Positions 37,185-45,831 of a DNA stretch of 64,000 nt are shown piece after piece. Numbering within the stretch: the first letter of the stretch is position 1; the number at the start of each line of letters is the position of its first letter. The notes below the pieces were generated by a model, which was given only the letters and a program-made list of their open reading frames with translations, ran no database searches and was not told the DNA's origin. Where the stretch lies: positions 1 through 64,000 of the forward strand of contig NZ_VCRN01000014.1 in the NCBI RefSeq assembly GCF_009849585.1. The letters are read 5' to 3'. A program made the translations under genes and the position numbers. The DNA comes from Bacillus sp. ZZV12-4809. Its GTDB lineage: Bacteria > Bacillota > Bacilli > Bacillales > Cytobacillaceae.

Positions 37185-37403
37185 ATGTTATTTGTATGCA
37201 AGAATCACGTTAAACATGCAGTGAATATGTTGAAAACCCCACATGTAAGTTATAACTCTATTTATATAAAGTGTTTATTTTGTAACGCAGAATCGCTATA
37301 TAAAATTTTTTATTACGACATTGATATAAGCCGAAGAAACAGAACAATTTACAAAAATGTAAAACACCTTAGACAATTAACGAAAAGCGGAGGGGAAATA
37401 TGA
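37185..37403 (+). CDS. Small CxxH/CxxC protein, 72 aa
   Basis: A small basic protein with one CxxH (CKNH at residue 5) and one CxxC (CLFC at residue 30), resembling the CxxH/CxxC zinc-ribbon families of Bacillus. The ATG at 37185 follows TGGGGA. Its stop overlaps the ATG of the DUF692 gene (ATGA). A small cysteine-containing frame directly ahead of a DUF692 enzyme and its partner is also the layout of MNIO-modified peptide clusters. It may therefore be a zinc ribbon or the substrate peptide. Confidence 0.6.
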   Translation: MLFVCKNHVKHAVNMLKTPHVSYNSIYIKCLFCNAESLYKIFYYDIDISRRNRTIYKNVKHLRQLTKSGGEI

Positions 37404-38224
37404 AAGATATTCCTAATTTAGGTGTTGGACTAATGCTAAAAGAAACATCAATGTCTTCATACCTTAAAAACCAAGAAAAGATTGATGAGATTTGTGATAT
37501 ATATGAGATTTTGGTGAGTAAATACTTTTTAGGACAGAATTCCAGCCTGGATGAAATAAAAGGTAAAATTACTAAACCTTTATTACTACACGCCACATGG
37601 AGTTCATTAGGTACCGATGAAGAAATAGAAAAAAAAAATTTAGAAGAATTAAGAAATAAATTAAATTCATTAGTCCCGCTATGGTGGAGTGATCACCTGT
37701 GCTTCAATGGTGTAAAAGGTATTCAAACAGGCACTCTGCTGCCCCCAATTTTAACTAGTCACTCTAAAGAGATTTTTATAAAAAAAATTAAATTTCTCAA
37801 AAAGGAATTCAAAATCCCTTTCTTAATAGAAAATGTACCATTCTTATTTAATCCAATCGGAGAAATAGACTACTTTAGTTTTATAACAGATATAATTTCT
37901 GAAACTAATAGTGGAATTGTATTAGGAATTGATAATTTAGTTGAAAGTAAGAAATTCTATAATATTGATCCCTTTAATTTTATAGATAATCTCCCATTGG
38001 AAAATATTATACAAATTCATTGCCCTCTTGAAGAAAATAAGAGTACTCAATATGATGAGATTCTGGAATATATTTCTACAAAGAAAGAGATTAAACCTAG
38101 GGCTTTAATTTGGCAGCCAAAAGATGAAGTACTGCTGGATTTTAACGATGAAGTTGTAGATAAATTAAAGTGGAGTAAAAATATCTTTTTTGAAGAGAGG
38201 GAAAGTATTGGATACAATCATTAA
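37400..38224 (+). CDS. DUF692/MNIO multinuclear iron oxidative enzyme
   Basis: A 274-residue TIM-barrel enzyme of the DUF692 family (MbnB, TglH and ChrH relatives). Key segments are LHATWSSLG near residue 62, WWSDHLCFNG near 96-105 (family SDHL), PFLIENVPF near 138-146 (family ENV) and a histidine in IIQIHCP near 203. Characterised members carry two or three irons and oxidatively rearrange cysteine or other residues in ribosomal peptides. The start overlaps the CxxH/CxxC gene and the end overlaps the partner gene. Its presence in a toxoflavin-like cluster is unexpected. Confidence 0.78.
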   Translation: MKDIPNLGVGLMLKETSMSSYLKNQEKIDEICDIYEILVSKYFLGQNSSLDEIKGKITKPLLLHATWSSLGTDEEIEKKNLEELRNKLNSLVPLWWSDHLCFNGVKGIQTGTLLPPILTSHSKEIFIKKIKFLKKEFKIPFLIENVPFLFNPIGEIDYFSFITDIISETNSGIVLGIDNLVESKKFYNIDPFNFIDNLPLENIIQIHCPLEENKSTQYDEILEYISTKKEIKPRALIWQPKDEVLLDFNDEVVDKLKWSKNIFFEERESIGYNH

Positions 38225-38987
38225 TATTCAAAGCTTCATTTCCCATTACCTACGAAATTACGAAATAAGAAAAACATGTAAATTTAAAGAAAAAAGTGTA
38301 TTATTTTCAAAATTCAACTTCAGTGAGATAGAAATAAAATTATTTAATCAGATAGACTTTATACTCTTAGAGAGACTTGCAAATAAGTTGCAAAAAGAAA
38401 GGATAAATAATCTAAAAAACAATTTCCATGAATTCTATAATTACTTGAAAGAACAAAATAAAGAAGATATTTTTAGGAATTTTGTAAATAATGATACGGG
38501 AAGTTTAAATCCAGTAAAGGAAATTGATAGGTTTTATACTTATGCCAAAGATTATTTAAATAAAACCGAAAGTACTAAGTATATAAAAGATCTATTAGAT
38601 TACACCTATAATTTTACATTGGTTTCAAAAAGCAAGTTAACAGATTCTAATAATGTTATAGAATTAGATTTTGCGGCTCCCATATATATAAAAAAACCTT
38701 ATAAGGTTTTTAGCTTAAATTACGATGTAGAATCTTTTTCGATGAATAATATGTCTAAAGAAAAACCAACTTATCAAAAAACATATAAAATGCTTATTCA
38801 AAAGAACTATTTAGAGCCTACCGAAATTCATTTTTTTGAAATAGAAGACGATGACAATTTTTTTGTATTTTTAGAACAAGGCATAACACCAATTGATTTA
38901 ATACATAAAGCTTATACCTCCGAACAAGGTAATGAGTGGAGAGAACAAATCATTGAATTATACGAGTTAAATGTGATTGGACATTGA
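38208..38987 (+). CDS. Putative MNIO partner protein
   Basis: A 259-residue soluble protein without recognised motifs. It has an N-terminal helical half and a C-terminal strand-rich part (NVIELDFAAPIYIKKPYKVF, then IHFFEIEDDDNFFVFLE), similar in layout to DUF2063-type partner proteins that bind the substrate for DUF692 enzymes. The TTG at 38208 is preceded by GAAGAGAGGG with good spacing and lies inside the end of the MNIO gene (17-base overlap). Partner status is inferred from overlap and size. Confidence 0.55.
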   Translation: MDTIINIQSFISHYLRNYEIRKTCKFKEKSVLFSKFNFSEIEIKLFNQIDFILLERLANKLQKERINNLKNNFHEFYNYLKEQNKEDIFRNFVNNDTGSLNPVKEIDRFYTYAKDYLNKTESTKYIKDLLDYTYNFTLVSKSKLTDSNNVIELDFAAPIYIKKPYKVFSLNYDVESFSMNNMSKEKPTYQKTYKMLIQKNYLEPTEIHFFEIEDDDNFFVFLEQGITPIDLIHKAYTSEQGNEWREQIIELYELNVIGH

Positions 38988-39009
38988 TACAGGCAAGGAG
39001 GGATTTTAG

Positions 39010-40008
39010 GTGGAATATAGGCTCGTTGGAAATAGTGGATTAGAAATTAGTGAAATAGGGTTAGGTACTTGGCTAACTTTTGGCGGTTCACTAAATGAGA
39101 GTGAGGCAACCAATTTAGTTACTGCAGCCATGAATATGGGTATTAATTACTTTGATACTGCAAATGTTTATCCACTAGGTATGCCTTCTAATAATTCAAC
39201 ACTTACAACCCAAGCTGCAGAGATAATATTAGGCAAAGCATTAAAAAGGTTTTCTAGAGATTCATATGTTGTATCGACTAAAGCCTATTTCTCTATGGGA
39301 ACGGGACCTAACAGAGAAGGGCTATCAAGAAAACATCTAATCGAGCAGTGCAACGAAAGTCTAAGACGGTTAAATTTAGAGTATATAGATATATATTATT
39401 GTCATAGATTTGATCCCTACACCCCCATTGAAGAAACTTTAATGGCATTAGATTATCTTATTAGAAGTGGAAAAGTTTTATATGTAGGGGTGTGCAACTG
39501 GGACCAAAATCAATTAGCAGAAGCTAATGAAATAATTAAAACTAGAGGACTACACCCAATAATAACCAATCAATTAAAATATAATATGTTTGACAGAGAT
39601 ATCGAAGAGGAATTACTGCCTTTTTGCGAAGAGGTAGGTATAGGAATCACAGCATATTCCCCATTAGCAAATGGAGTATTGTCTGGTAAATATAAATCGT
39701 TTCAAAAACCACCTCTTAACTCGAGAGCATCCAGACCCGAAACACAAAGTATGATGCAAAGGTATCTCGAATTGGAATACCTAAGAAAAGTTGAAAAACT
39801 TAATGAATTTGCCATTCAAAATGGAATGACTCTACCTCAATTAGCGTTAGCTTGGAATTTAAGAATGAAGAATATTTCTAGCTGCATAGTTGGTGCTACC
39901 TCAGCAGAACAATTATCTGAAAACACAAAAGGTTCGGATATCGATTTGTCAGACGAAGACATAAATGAAATTAATTTATTTCTTATGAATGAAAAACAAT
40001 ATATTTAA
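39010..40008 (+). CDS. Aldo/keto reductase
   Basis: A 332-residue NADPH-dependent oxidoreductase of the Kv-beta/YakC-like group. The catalytic tetrad is visible: D and Y in FDTANVY near residue 48-54, K in VSTKAYF near 88 and H in YYCHRFD near 125. The C-terminal cofactor region has VGATSAEQLSEN near 300. The GTG start at 39010 follows AAGGAGGG. It probably reduces a carbonyl in the pathway or detoxifies a product. The substrate is unknown. Confidence 0.84.
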   Translation: MEYRLVGNSGLEISEIGLGTWLTFGGSLNESEATNLVTAAMNMGINYFDTANVYPLGMPSNNSTLTTQAAEIILGKALKRFSRDSYVVSTKAYFSMGTGPNREGLSRKHLIEQCNESLRRLNLEYIDIYYCHRFDPYTPIEETLMALDYLIRSGKVLYVGVCNWDQNQLAEANEIIKTRGLHPIITNQLKYNMFDRDIEEELLPFCEEVGIGITAYSPLANGVLSGKYKSFQKPPLNSRASRPETQSMMQRYLELEYLRKVEKLNEFAIQNGMTLPQLALAWNLRMKNISSCIVGATSAEQLSENTKGSDIDLSDEDINEINLFLMNEKQYI

Positions 40009-40030
40009 TATAAGTTAGGGGAGAAAGTTA

Positions 40031-40564
40031 ATGATATTGGTTATTTCAGGTAGTTCAAGGAAAAAATCTAATAATAGAGGATTTGCTAAATATATTTTCG
40101 AACAATTAGAGAAAAAAGGTGAAAATGTGGCTTATTTTGATCTTTTTGAGAATCCTTTGCCGATATATTCAGACGATATAAATTTATATAAAAATGAAAA
40201 TGTAGAAAAATTGTATAATCTAGCTTATGACGCAGACGGATTTTATATTTGTACTCCTGAATACCACAATGGAATGAGTGGAGCTCTAAAGAATGCCCTT
40301 GATTTCTTAAATAAGGATCAGTTTATTCATAAACCAATCGCTATTTCTTCTGCAGCAGGATCTGGAAAGGGCGGTGTTAATGCATTAAATAACCTTAGGT
40401 TAGTACTGAGAGGGCTGCACGGAATAGTCCTCCCACGCCAGCATATATCGGATAAGATATCTTTTGAAAATAACATTTTGGTGAGTGGGCAATGTAAAGA
40501 ATCAATTAACCAAATAATTGATGATTTAATATTAGAATCAAATATCAGAATGGCATATTCCTAA
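40031..40564 (+). CDS. NADPH-dependent FMN reductase-like flavoprotein
   Basis: A 177-residue flavodoxin-like reductase. It has the FMN phosphate loop SGSSRKKSNN near residue 6-15, TPEYHNGMSGALKNALDFL near 76-94 and the SSAAGSGKGG loop near 108. It may deliver reduced flavin to an oxygen-using step or act on the redox-cycling product. Toxoflavin-type compounds are redox-active, so a reductase here could also be protective (inference). It is 22 bases after the aldo/keto reductase and in the same operon. Confidence 0.82.
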   Translation: MILVISGSSRKKSNNRGFAKYIFEQLEKKGENVAYFDLFENPLPIYSDDINLYKNENVEKLYNLAYDADGFYICTPEYHNGMSGALKNALDFLNKDQFIHKPIAISSAAGSGKGGVNALNNLRLVLRGLHGIVLPRQHISDKISFENNILVSGQCKESINQIIDDLILESNIRMAYS

Positions 40565-40636
40565 AAACTTTTTAAATGAAATAATAATAAATTAATACTT
40601 AAGTATTATACAACATCATTCAAAAAGCTGACGTGT

Positions 40637-40674
40637 CCTCCTTATCATTAATATATCTTATAATTATAAGGAGG
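40637..40674 (+). promoter_or_regulatory. Hairpin that would mask the VOC gene ribosome binding site
   Basis: CCTCCTTAT (40637-40645) is exactly complementary to ATAAGGAGG (40666-40674), which is the ribosome binding site of the 40683 gene. If both arms are transcribed, translation would be blocked until the hairpin opens. A TATAAT at 40659-40664 could instead be a promoter -10, in which case the left arm is not transcribed. Confidence 0.5.
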
Positions 40675-40682
40675 TTATTGAA

Positions 40683-41144
40683 ATGATAAAGGGGTTATAT
40701 GAAGCACATCTTCCGGTAAGTAATATTGAAAAGTCTATAATATTTTATGAAAAATTGGGTCTTCAGTTAGCAATAAAATATGAACAAACAGCTTTTTTAT
40801 GGATAGTTAAAAATGAAAGTTGGCTAGGCTTATGGGAGTGTGAAAAATATAAAAGTCCTTTCCATCCTTCAATAAGACATGTTGCATTTCAGGTGGATTT
40901 TAATGATATAAAAAATGCAAAAATTTGGTTAGAAGAACGAGGGGTTAAAATAAAAGGAGAATTTGGATTTGATGCCACCGAACCCATTGTAATGCCAGAT
41001 CAAGCTCATGCAATGATTTATTTTAATGATCCAGATGGTAATTCGCTAGAATTTATTAGTAAATTGCCGGCAGATCCAGAGAATAAAGCTGACATGTATT
41101 TGAGTGAGTGGGAAAAATATAAGTATGGATCAAATAATAAATGA
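40683..41144 (+). CDS. VOC/glyoxalase-fold protein, possible self-resistance enzyme
   Basis: A 153-residue vicinal-oxygen-chelate protein with two beta-alpha-beta-beta-beta modules. Probable metal ligands are H in YEAHLPV near residue 9, H in IRHVAFQV near 68 and E in DPDGNSLEFI near 123. The family includes fosfomycin and bleomycin resistance proteins and the metal-dependent toxoflavin-degrading enzyme of Paenibacillus. In a toxoflavin-like cluster, degradation or binding of the product is therefore an attractive role. It is shorter than the described toxoflavin lyase, so this is inference. Confidence 0.7.
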   Translation: MIKGLYEAHLPVSNIEKSIIFYEKLGLQLAIKYEQTAFLWIVKNESWLGLWECEKYKSPFHPSIRHVAFQVDFNDIKNAKIWLEERGVKIKGEFGFDATEPIVMPDQAHAMIYFNDPDGNSLEFISKLPADPENKADMYLSEWEKYKYGSNNK

Positions 41145-41293
41145 ATCTTAGAGCCAGAGATAACTTCAACTCGGTAACAAGAAGAGCGATTGGCAAAACA
41201 GAACTCACCCGATCTGCCACTGCTGAGTTTCTTGAGTCATGTACCTATAGAGCGATAAGGCATACATTAAAACAAAAACATGAAATTCTATGA
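41141..41293 (+). CDS. Small frame overlapping the VOC stop, 50 aa
   Basis: A frame starting at the ATGA that ends the VOC gene. It is basic and contains no recognised domain. It has no ribosome binding site of its own, and it could be a relic of a larger gene. A strong terminator follows at once. Confidence 0.3.
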   Translation: MNLRARDNFNSVTRRAIGKTELTRSATAEFLESCTYRAIRHTLKQKHEIL

Positions 41294-41328
41294 CCTGATA
41301 AGGAGAAACTTATCAGGTTTTATTTTTT
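41294..41328 (+). terminator. Cluster-end terminator
   Basis: A 9-bp perfect stem (CCTGATAAG with CTTATCAGG) with a T-rich tail. It closes the biosynthetic cluster. Confidence 0.85.
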
Positions 41329-41455
41329 ATGAGACAGCTACAGAGTACACATATAATCACTCCAATATTCCTATTCAAACAAATCCATAAGTCTTTTAAG
41401 ATGATAGTAGAAAAAAATGGAACTAAAAAAAAGTAGGCAGATGGAGCTGATAAGG

Positions 41456-43180
41456 TTGAAAGTATTAGATGTGAATGAACTGATAACAAGTACTCAACAG
41501 ATAAGAAATCAACTGAATATATTTAAGGACCAAATAACACAAATTAGAATAGCCATCGAGGAATTAATTTCTCTTGAAGATTCTTTCAAAGGAGAAGGTG
41601 GGCGGTCAATACGGACCTATTATCAGGAATGCCATCTGCCCTTTTTACTTTTTTTTGAATCCTGGATTAAAGACTATCAATCATACTTGGACCGACTAGG
41701 AAATTCACTCCATGAACTTGAACCTTCACCAACAGGATTCATCCGCCAGGAATTTTTAGAACATGAGCTTGAACAAGGTTTATCAAAAACAATTAGGATA
41801 ACTACCGAACTAACAAATGAAGCGAATGAGATTATGACGACAGTAAATGATATTGTCCAGCTGCCTCCCTTAAAAGAAGAACAGTTTAAGCAGGACTCAA
41901 TTCGTGCTTATAATTCTGTGCATGAGACAGTTGAAAATCTTAATATACTTGACTATCAGCAAACAGTTACCTTAGATCCACTTTTAAATGAGTTAAATAT
42001 CATGGACCAATACATTCAGAAAATGGCTAATATGTTCCAAGGAGCCGGACTCTCCCTCACTAGTTTTCAGGCTAAATCCCTTAACTGGAAGGATTCTCTT
42101 GAGGAAATATCGAATCTAAATCCGGAAAGCAAGCAAAGTCTCCTTCATGATATGGCTGAAGGAGCCATTGAGGGGGCTTCTAAAGCTGTAGGAGATACTT
42201 GGGAAGGCCTGAAGTCTACCTATGAGCTAGGGCAGAAGATCATGGGGCCATTCAGTCCGCTGTATTTAGGTAGTGAATTGCTGTTTAATCGTGACCAGCT
42301 GTTAGAAAACCAAAAGAAGCACCATGAATTTTATTTAAGTATTTTAAATGACCCCATAGGAAAAGTGCGCCAAGCTCTGGATATGCCGAAATACATATGG
42401 TCTGCTGTCACTACTGCCTGGAATCGGGATGTTGTAAATGGGGACGCCCAAAGCCGGACATCCTTCTTTACTTATGTTCTGACCTCCCTTGGAATTGGTA
42501 TTCTCGGGGATAAAGGGATTAGTAAAGCCGGTACAATCGCCAAGACGGTAGGTTCCGCTACTAAGGGAGGTAAGGGACTTTCTTTTCAGACACAAGGACC
42601 AGCTCCTGCAATGGTGGGAGGTGCCGCTCACGGTCCAGTACCTTACAATGTACTTTATAACCCCTTGATACAGATCAAGAAGCTAGCAGATAAAGAGTAT
42701 AGAGCAAAGCCTAATAAAATTGAAAAAGATAATTATTTTGTTGGTACTTTAAAGGGAGAAAAAGTCCACTTAAAAGGCGTAAAAGTAGAAGAGATTATAT
42801 ACACAAAAAGACATCCGGAAGAAACTGCGCAATTAAGAATAACCTTTAATAATTCTGTTAAGAAAAGTTTTCTTAAAACGTTTGCTAACGATCCGATAAG
42901 AGTACAATTTCTTCGAAGGGCAGGGTTAGATGATAATGATATTGCCAGAATGAAAGATGGCCTTAATCCAAAGGGATGGCAAGTCCATCATAATTTACCT
43001 TTAGACGATGGTGGTACCAATGATTTTACTAACTTGGTATTGATAAAAAATGATCCATATCATAAAGCAGTTACCAATGAACAAAACTCTCTAACAAGAG
43101 AATTAACACCTACACAAAGTAAGAGGATTAATTGGCCAATTTTTGAAGATGAGGTTTACCCACCGGAACCTTTTAAATAA
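41456..43180 (+). CDS. LXG-domain polymorphic toxin with HNH-type nuclease domain
   Basis: A 574-residue type VII-secreted toxin. The N-terminal 200 residues form the helical LXG domain (MKVLDVNELITSTQQIRNQ). The middle holds a glycine/alanine-rich linker near 350-400. The C-terminal 130 residues form an HNH/LHH-like nuclease: GWQVHHNLPLDDGGTNDFTN near 507-526 and a final H in DPYHKAV. The TTG at 41456 gives the canonical LXG start and has GGAG nine bases upstream; the ATG at 41417 lacks a site. The next gene encodes an SMI1/KNR4 immunity protein. Such toxins are delivered into neighbouring cells. Confidence 0.88.
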   Translation: MKVLDVNELITSTQQIRNQLNIFKDQITQIRIAIEELISLEDSFKGEGGRSIRTYYQECHLPFLLFFESWIKDYQSYLDRLGNSLHELEPSPTGFIRQEFLEHELEQGLSKTIRITTELTNEANEIMTTVNDIVQLPPLKEEQFKQDSIRAYNSVHETVENLNILDYQQTVTLDPLLNELNIMDQYIQKMANMFQGAGLSLTSFQAKSLNWKDSLEEISNLNPESKQSLLHDMAEGAIEGASKAVGDTWEGLKSTYELGQKIMGPFSPLYLGSELLFNRDQLLENQKKHHEFYLSILNDPIGKVRQALDMPKYIWSAVTTAWNRDVVNGDAQSRTSFFTYVLTSLGIGILGDKGISKAGTIAKTVGSATKGGKGLSFQTQGPAPAMVGGAAHGPVPYNVLYNPLIQIKKLADKEYRAKPNKIEKDNYFVGTLKGEKVHLKGVKVEEIIYTKRHPEETAQLRITFNNSVKKSFLKTFANDPIRVQFLRRAGLDDNDIARMKDGLNPKGWQVHHNLPLDDGGTNDFTNLVLIKNDPYHKAVTNEQNSLTRELTPTQSKRINWPIFEDEVYPPEPFK

Positions 43181-43197
43181 AGAAGGGATGAGCAGAT

Positions 43198-43659
43198 ATG
43201 GCCCAGTGGAAAGAATTGTTGATTGAAATAAAGAAAATTGAAGAGAAATATGGCAGTTCACTAAGGAACCCAGTTACGGATGTAGAGATAAGCAAGTTGC
43301 AGCTGGACATTCAGGAGAAATTAGGGAAATTGGAATTACCAAAGTCTTATGTAGACTTTTTGAAAACTGCAAATGGGTTAGACTTTAATGGACTGGTCAT
43401 TTATGGTGTTGATGTAAATCTACTTGATGACCACGAAGGTGAAGAACTTCAGGGGTTTGTAGAAACTAATAAGATTTGGCATGAAAATGATTGGCAAAAG
43501 CAATACATATTTTTTGGGGACTCTGATACAGCCTGGTACTGTTTAGACCTGAAGAAGGAAATATATCATGCACTAGACAAACCCTCCGGAACCCTAATCC
43601 AAGCATATGATAGTTTTGACTCCATGTTTAACGAGGCACTACAAACTGCTTTGTTGTAA
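43198..43659 (+). CDS. SMI1/KNR4-family immunity protein
   Basis: A 153-residue cytoplasmic protein of the SMI1/KNR4 superfamily, like YobK and YxxD-type antitoxins. Family features are the helix pair followed by LPKSYVDFLKTANGLDFNGLVIYG, then FFGDSDTAWYCLDL. It starts 17 bases after the toxin stop with AAGGGATGAG and should bind and neutralise the HNH domain of the upstream toxin. Confidence 0.85.
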   Translation: MAQWKELLIEIKKIEEKYGSSLRNPVTDVEISKLQLDIQEKLGKLELPKSYVDFLKTANGLDFNGLVIYGVDVNLLDDHEGEELQGFVETNKIWHENDWQKQYIFFGDSDTAWYCLDLKKEIYHALDKPSGTLIQAYDSFDSMFNEALQTALL

Positions 43660-43675
43660 TGACCAAATATGTAAA

Positions 43676-43702
43676 GAAAAAGCTCTCTTGGAGAGCTTTT
43701 TA
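43676..43702. terminator. Bidirectional terminator
   Basis: A stem AAAAAGCTCTC with GAGAGCTTTTT sits between the convergent immunity and OLD-like genes and can serve both. Confidence 0.85.
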
Positions 43703-43712
43703 AATAATGTTC

Positions 43713-45713
43713 TTACTCATTGTGTACCTTTATAAAGTCGTAAATAGCTTGACTTAACTTCTGAGCTTCTTCACTTAATTGATCATACGTAGAAATATGG
43801 TTAATAGCTTTTTTGCAGAAGTCTAATTTATTTACTATGGTTCCTGATTTTGCAGCATAACTACCTCTTCTTTTCCTAGCCCCTACCGGAAAAAGAGAGT
43901 TTATAAAGGTACCCAAATGAATGTTATTGTAATCTTCTTGAGTAAAGTCTTTGTTGGTTAAGTGTTCTAGAGTATCGGTCTTTTCATATTCAGCAATGAC
44001 TTCTCTTATTATGTCTGCTGAGAGTATATTCTCAATTTCTTTACATTCCAAACAATAATATCTTTCTCCTAGGACTTCTTTTAACTTTTCTTGCCGAGGC
44101 AGCTTATCATCGCCGTCTTTGTCTGAAATCAGAAAAAGGGTGCTGCAGATTTTTTCAGCGTTCATTGAAGCATGTCCTTCTTCAGCTTCTGTTTCATCTT
44201 CATCTAGGAATGACCAATGAGTTATATTACCACCACTATATTCAACAAATGAATAATGAATATCTTCTTTAAAATTCTTTAAACCCGATTGAGATTCTTG
44301 AAATACTTTTAGAAAACGTCTTATATAAAACCTGTCTGTGATCCCTTCAACCCATATGGTACAGTTAGATAGAAGAACAGCTGAATTTTTAACCCCAAGC
44401 TCCTGTAACACGCTTTTGTCCTCATTACTTACATTTTCTATAGAGAAAGTTGCATCTAGTTCTTCAGTAGGGTTTCCGGAATGTTCTCCTAATTCTTTTT
44501 TGAATTTATAGACTGATATCATATCCATATCAAGTGTCATATCTAAAAAATGATTTGAATGGGTTGTAAAGAAAATTTGGTGATGCGCAAATTGCTCATC
44601 CATTATAATTTCAATAAATTTTCTCTGCATACCTGGATGTAAATACAGCTCAGGTTCCTCAATAAATAATAGCAAATTTCCCCCCAAAAACTTAAATAAC
44701 GGGAATGTTAGGATAATTAATGATTGAATACCATCCCCTAATTCAAATATGTTTTTTTCCTTTTCTGCACCTATTTTAACTTTTATTACATCTGAATTCC
44801 TATCGGGCGTAAGTGTAACTTCTTGACCATCAAAGAAGCTTACCGACAAGAATTCTTGAAATTTTATCATGTTGTACCTTTGCTGAACACTTCCTAATAA
44901 CATATCAGTTATTTCATCATATAGATTAAGTCCAGTATGTATTTCTAATGGATTAATTGCTTTTTTAAAGTAATCATTTTTCGTTCTTTCTTTATAAACA
45001 TCTTTCTCTGAATCGTTTGTATCTACATATCCTCTAAGGCCACGTAAAGTCGGTATATAAACACGTTTAAAATTTATTTTATAACTTGTACTACTAGGGG
45101 TTAATTCATCAAATTTTGATTGGTAATCATTTAATAATGCTTTTAATTTAGTAATAACATGATCTCTTGCATTAGCTGCTCCTGCAGCGCTTGATTTTAA
45201 AGTTACTGATGATGAACTATTTAGGTTATTTATTTCATGAACTAATATTTGAAATTGCTCAAATAAATCCCTATCTTCCTTCAAATATGGAATTCTTTCT
45301 AAATGTTGTATATCACTAATTAAATTGTTTACATTAAGATCACCGATACCCACAATAGAACGTTCTGTTATAGCGCTAATTATTGCATCTATAAAATCTA
45401 TTAGTAATTTGTAATTCCTCTCAACGTCTATCATTTCTTCTGGAGGTATAAAAGAGAGACTTCCATCGATTGCAAATAATCCTCTAAGGAATCTACTTTT
45501 ACCTGAATTATTAGATCCTACAAAGATATTGACTTTAGACAAATTATTAATGACATTCAGTTTATAGTCGGAACTTAAATTATCATTAACAACTAGACTT
45601 TTTATGTGATATCCCAAATTATTCACCCACTTCCTGTAAATGTTAATCTTATTATAAGATATTTTCCGTAATTTATCGTTAGTGTGAGTACTAATTAAAT
45701 CTAGGGTTAACAT
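43713..45713 (-). CDS. OLD-family ATPase/TOPRIM nuclease
   Basis: A 666-residue protein. The N-terminal ABC/SMC-like ATPase has Walker A GSNNSGKS near residue 66-73, a signature-like LGDGIQSL near 325, Walker B LLLFIEEPELYLHP near 350-362 and a switch histidine in FTTHSNHFLD near 388. A TOPRIM domain follows, with VEGITDRFY near 455 and the acidic SDKDGDD near 525. This is the class of OLD and GajA nucleases, many of which act in phage defence. It stands alone, with no helicase partner of the Gabija type and no reverse transcriptase of the retron type next to it. Flanked by a toxin locus and a recombinase, it is probably defence cargo. Confidence 0.8.
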   Translation of the reverse strand: MLTLDLISTHTNDKLRKISYNKINIYRKWVNNLGYHIKSLVVNDNLSSDYKLNVINNLSKVNIFVGSNNSGKSRFLRGLFAIDGSLSFIPPEEMIDVERNYKLLIDFIDAIISAITERSIVGIGDLNVNNLISDIQHLERIPYLKEDRDLFEQFQILVHEINNLNSSSSVTLKSSAAGAANARDHVITKLKALLNDYQSKFDELTPSSTSYKINFKRVYIPTLRGLRGYVDTNDSEKDVYKERTKNDYFKKAINPLEIHTGLNLYDEITDMLLGSVQQRYNMIKFQEFLSVSFFDGQEVTLTPDRNSDVIKVKIGAEKEKNIFELGDGIQSLIILTFPLFKFLGGNLLLFIEEPELYLHPGMQRKFIEIIMDEQFAHHQIFFTTHSNHFLDMTLDMDMISVYKFKKELGEHSGNPTEELDATFSIENVSNEDKSVLQELGVKNSAVLLSNCTIWVEGITDRFYIRRFLKVFQESQSGLKNFKEDIHYSFVEYSGGNITHWSFLDEDETEAEEGHASMNAEKICSTLFLISDKDGDDKLPRQEKLKEVLGERYYCLECKEIENILSADIIREVIAEYEKTDTLEHLTNKDFTQEDYNNIHLGTFINSLFPVGARKRRGSYAAKSGTIVNKLDFCKKAINHISTYDQLSEEAQKLSQAIYDFIKVHNE

Positions 45714-45831
45714 TTTTGTTTCCCCGCGGTGACCTCTAAAACATTTTAGGATTAGTAAGTGTGAGGGGTTCTGCTTAAAATATAGGGTGCTATTATTTTA
45801 TAAGCTTATATTAGTAAAGACCACATTAATA

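Noticed and set aside
43713-45713. Gabija defence system
   Set aside because: The ATPase-TOPRIM protein resembles GajA, but no UvrD-like GajB gene is adjacent.
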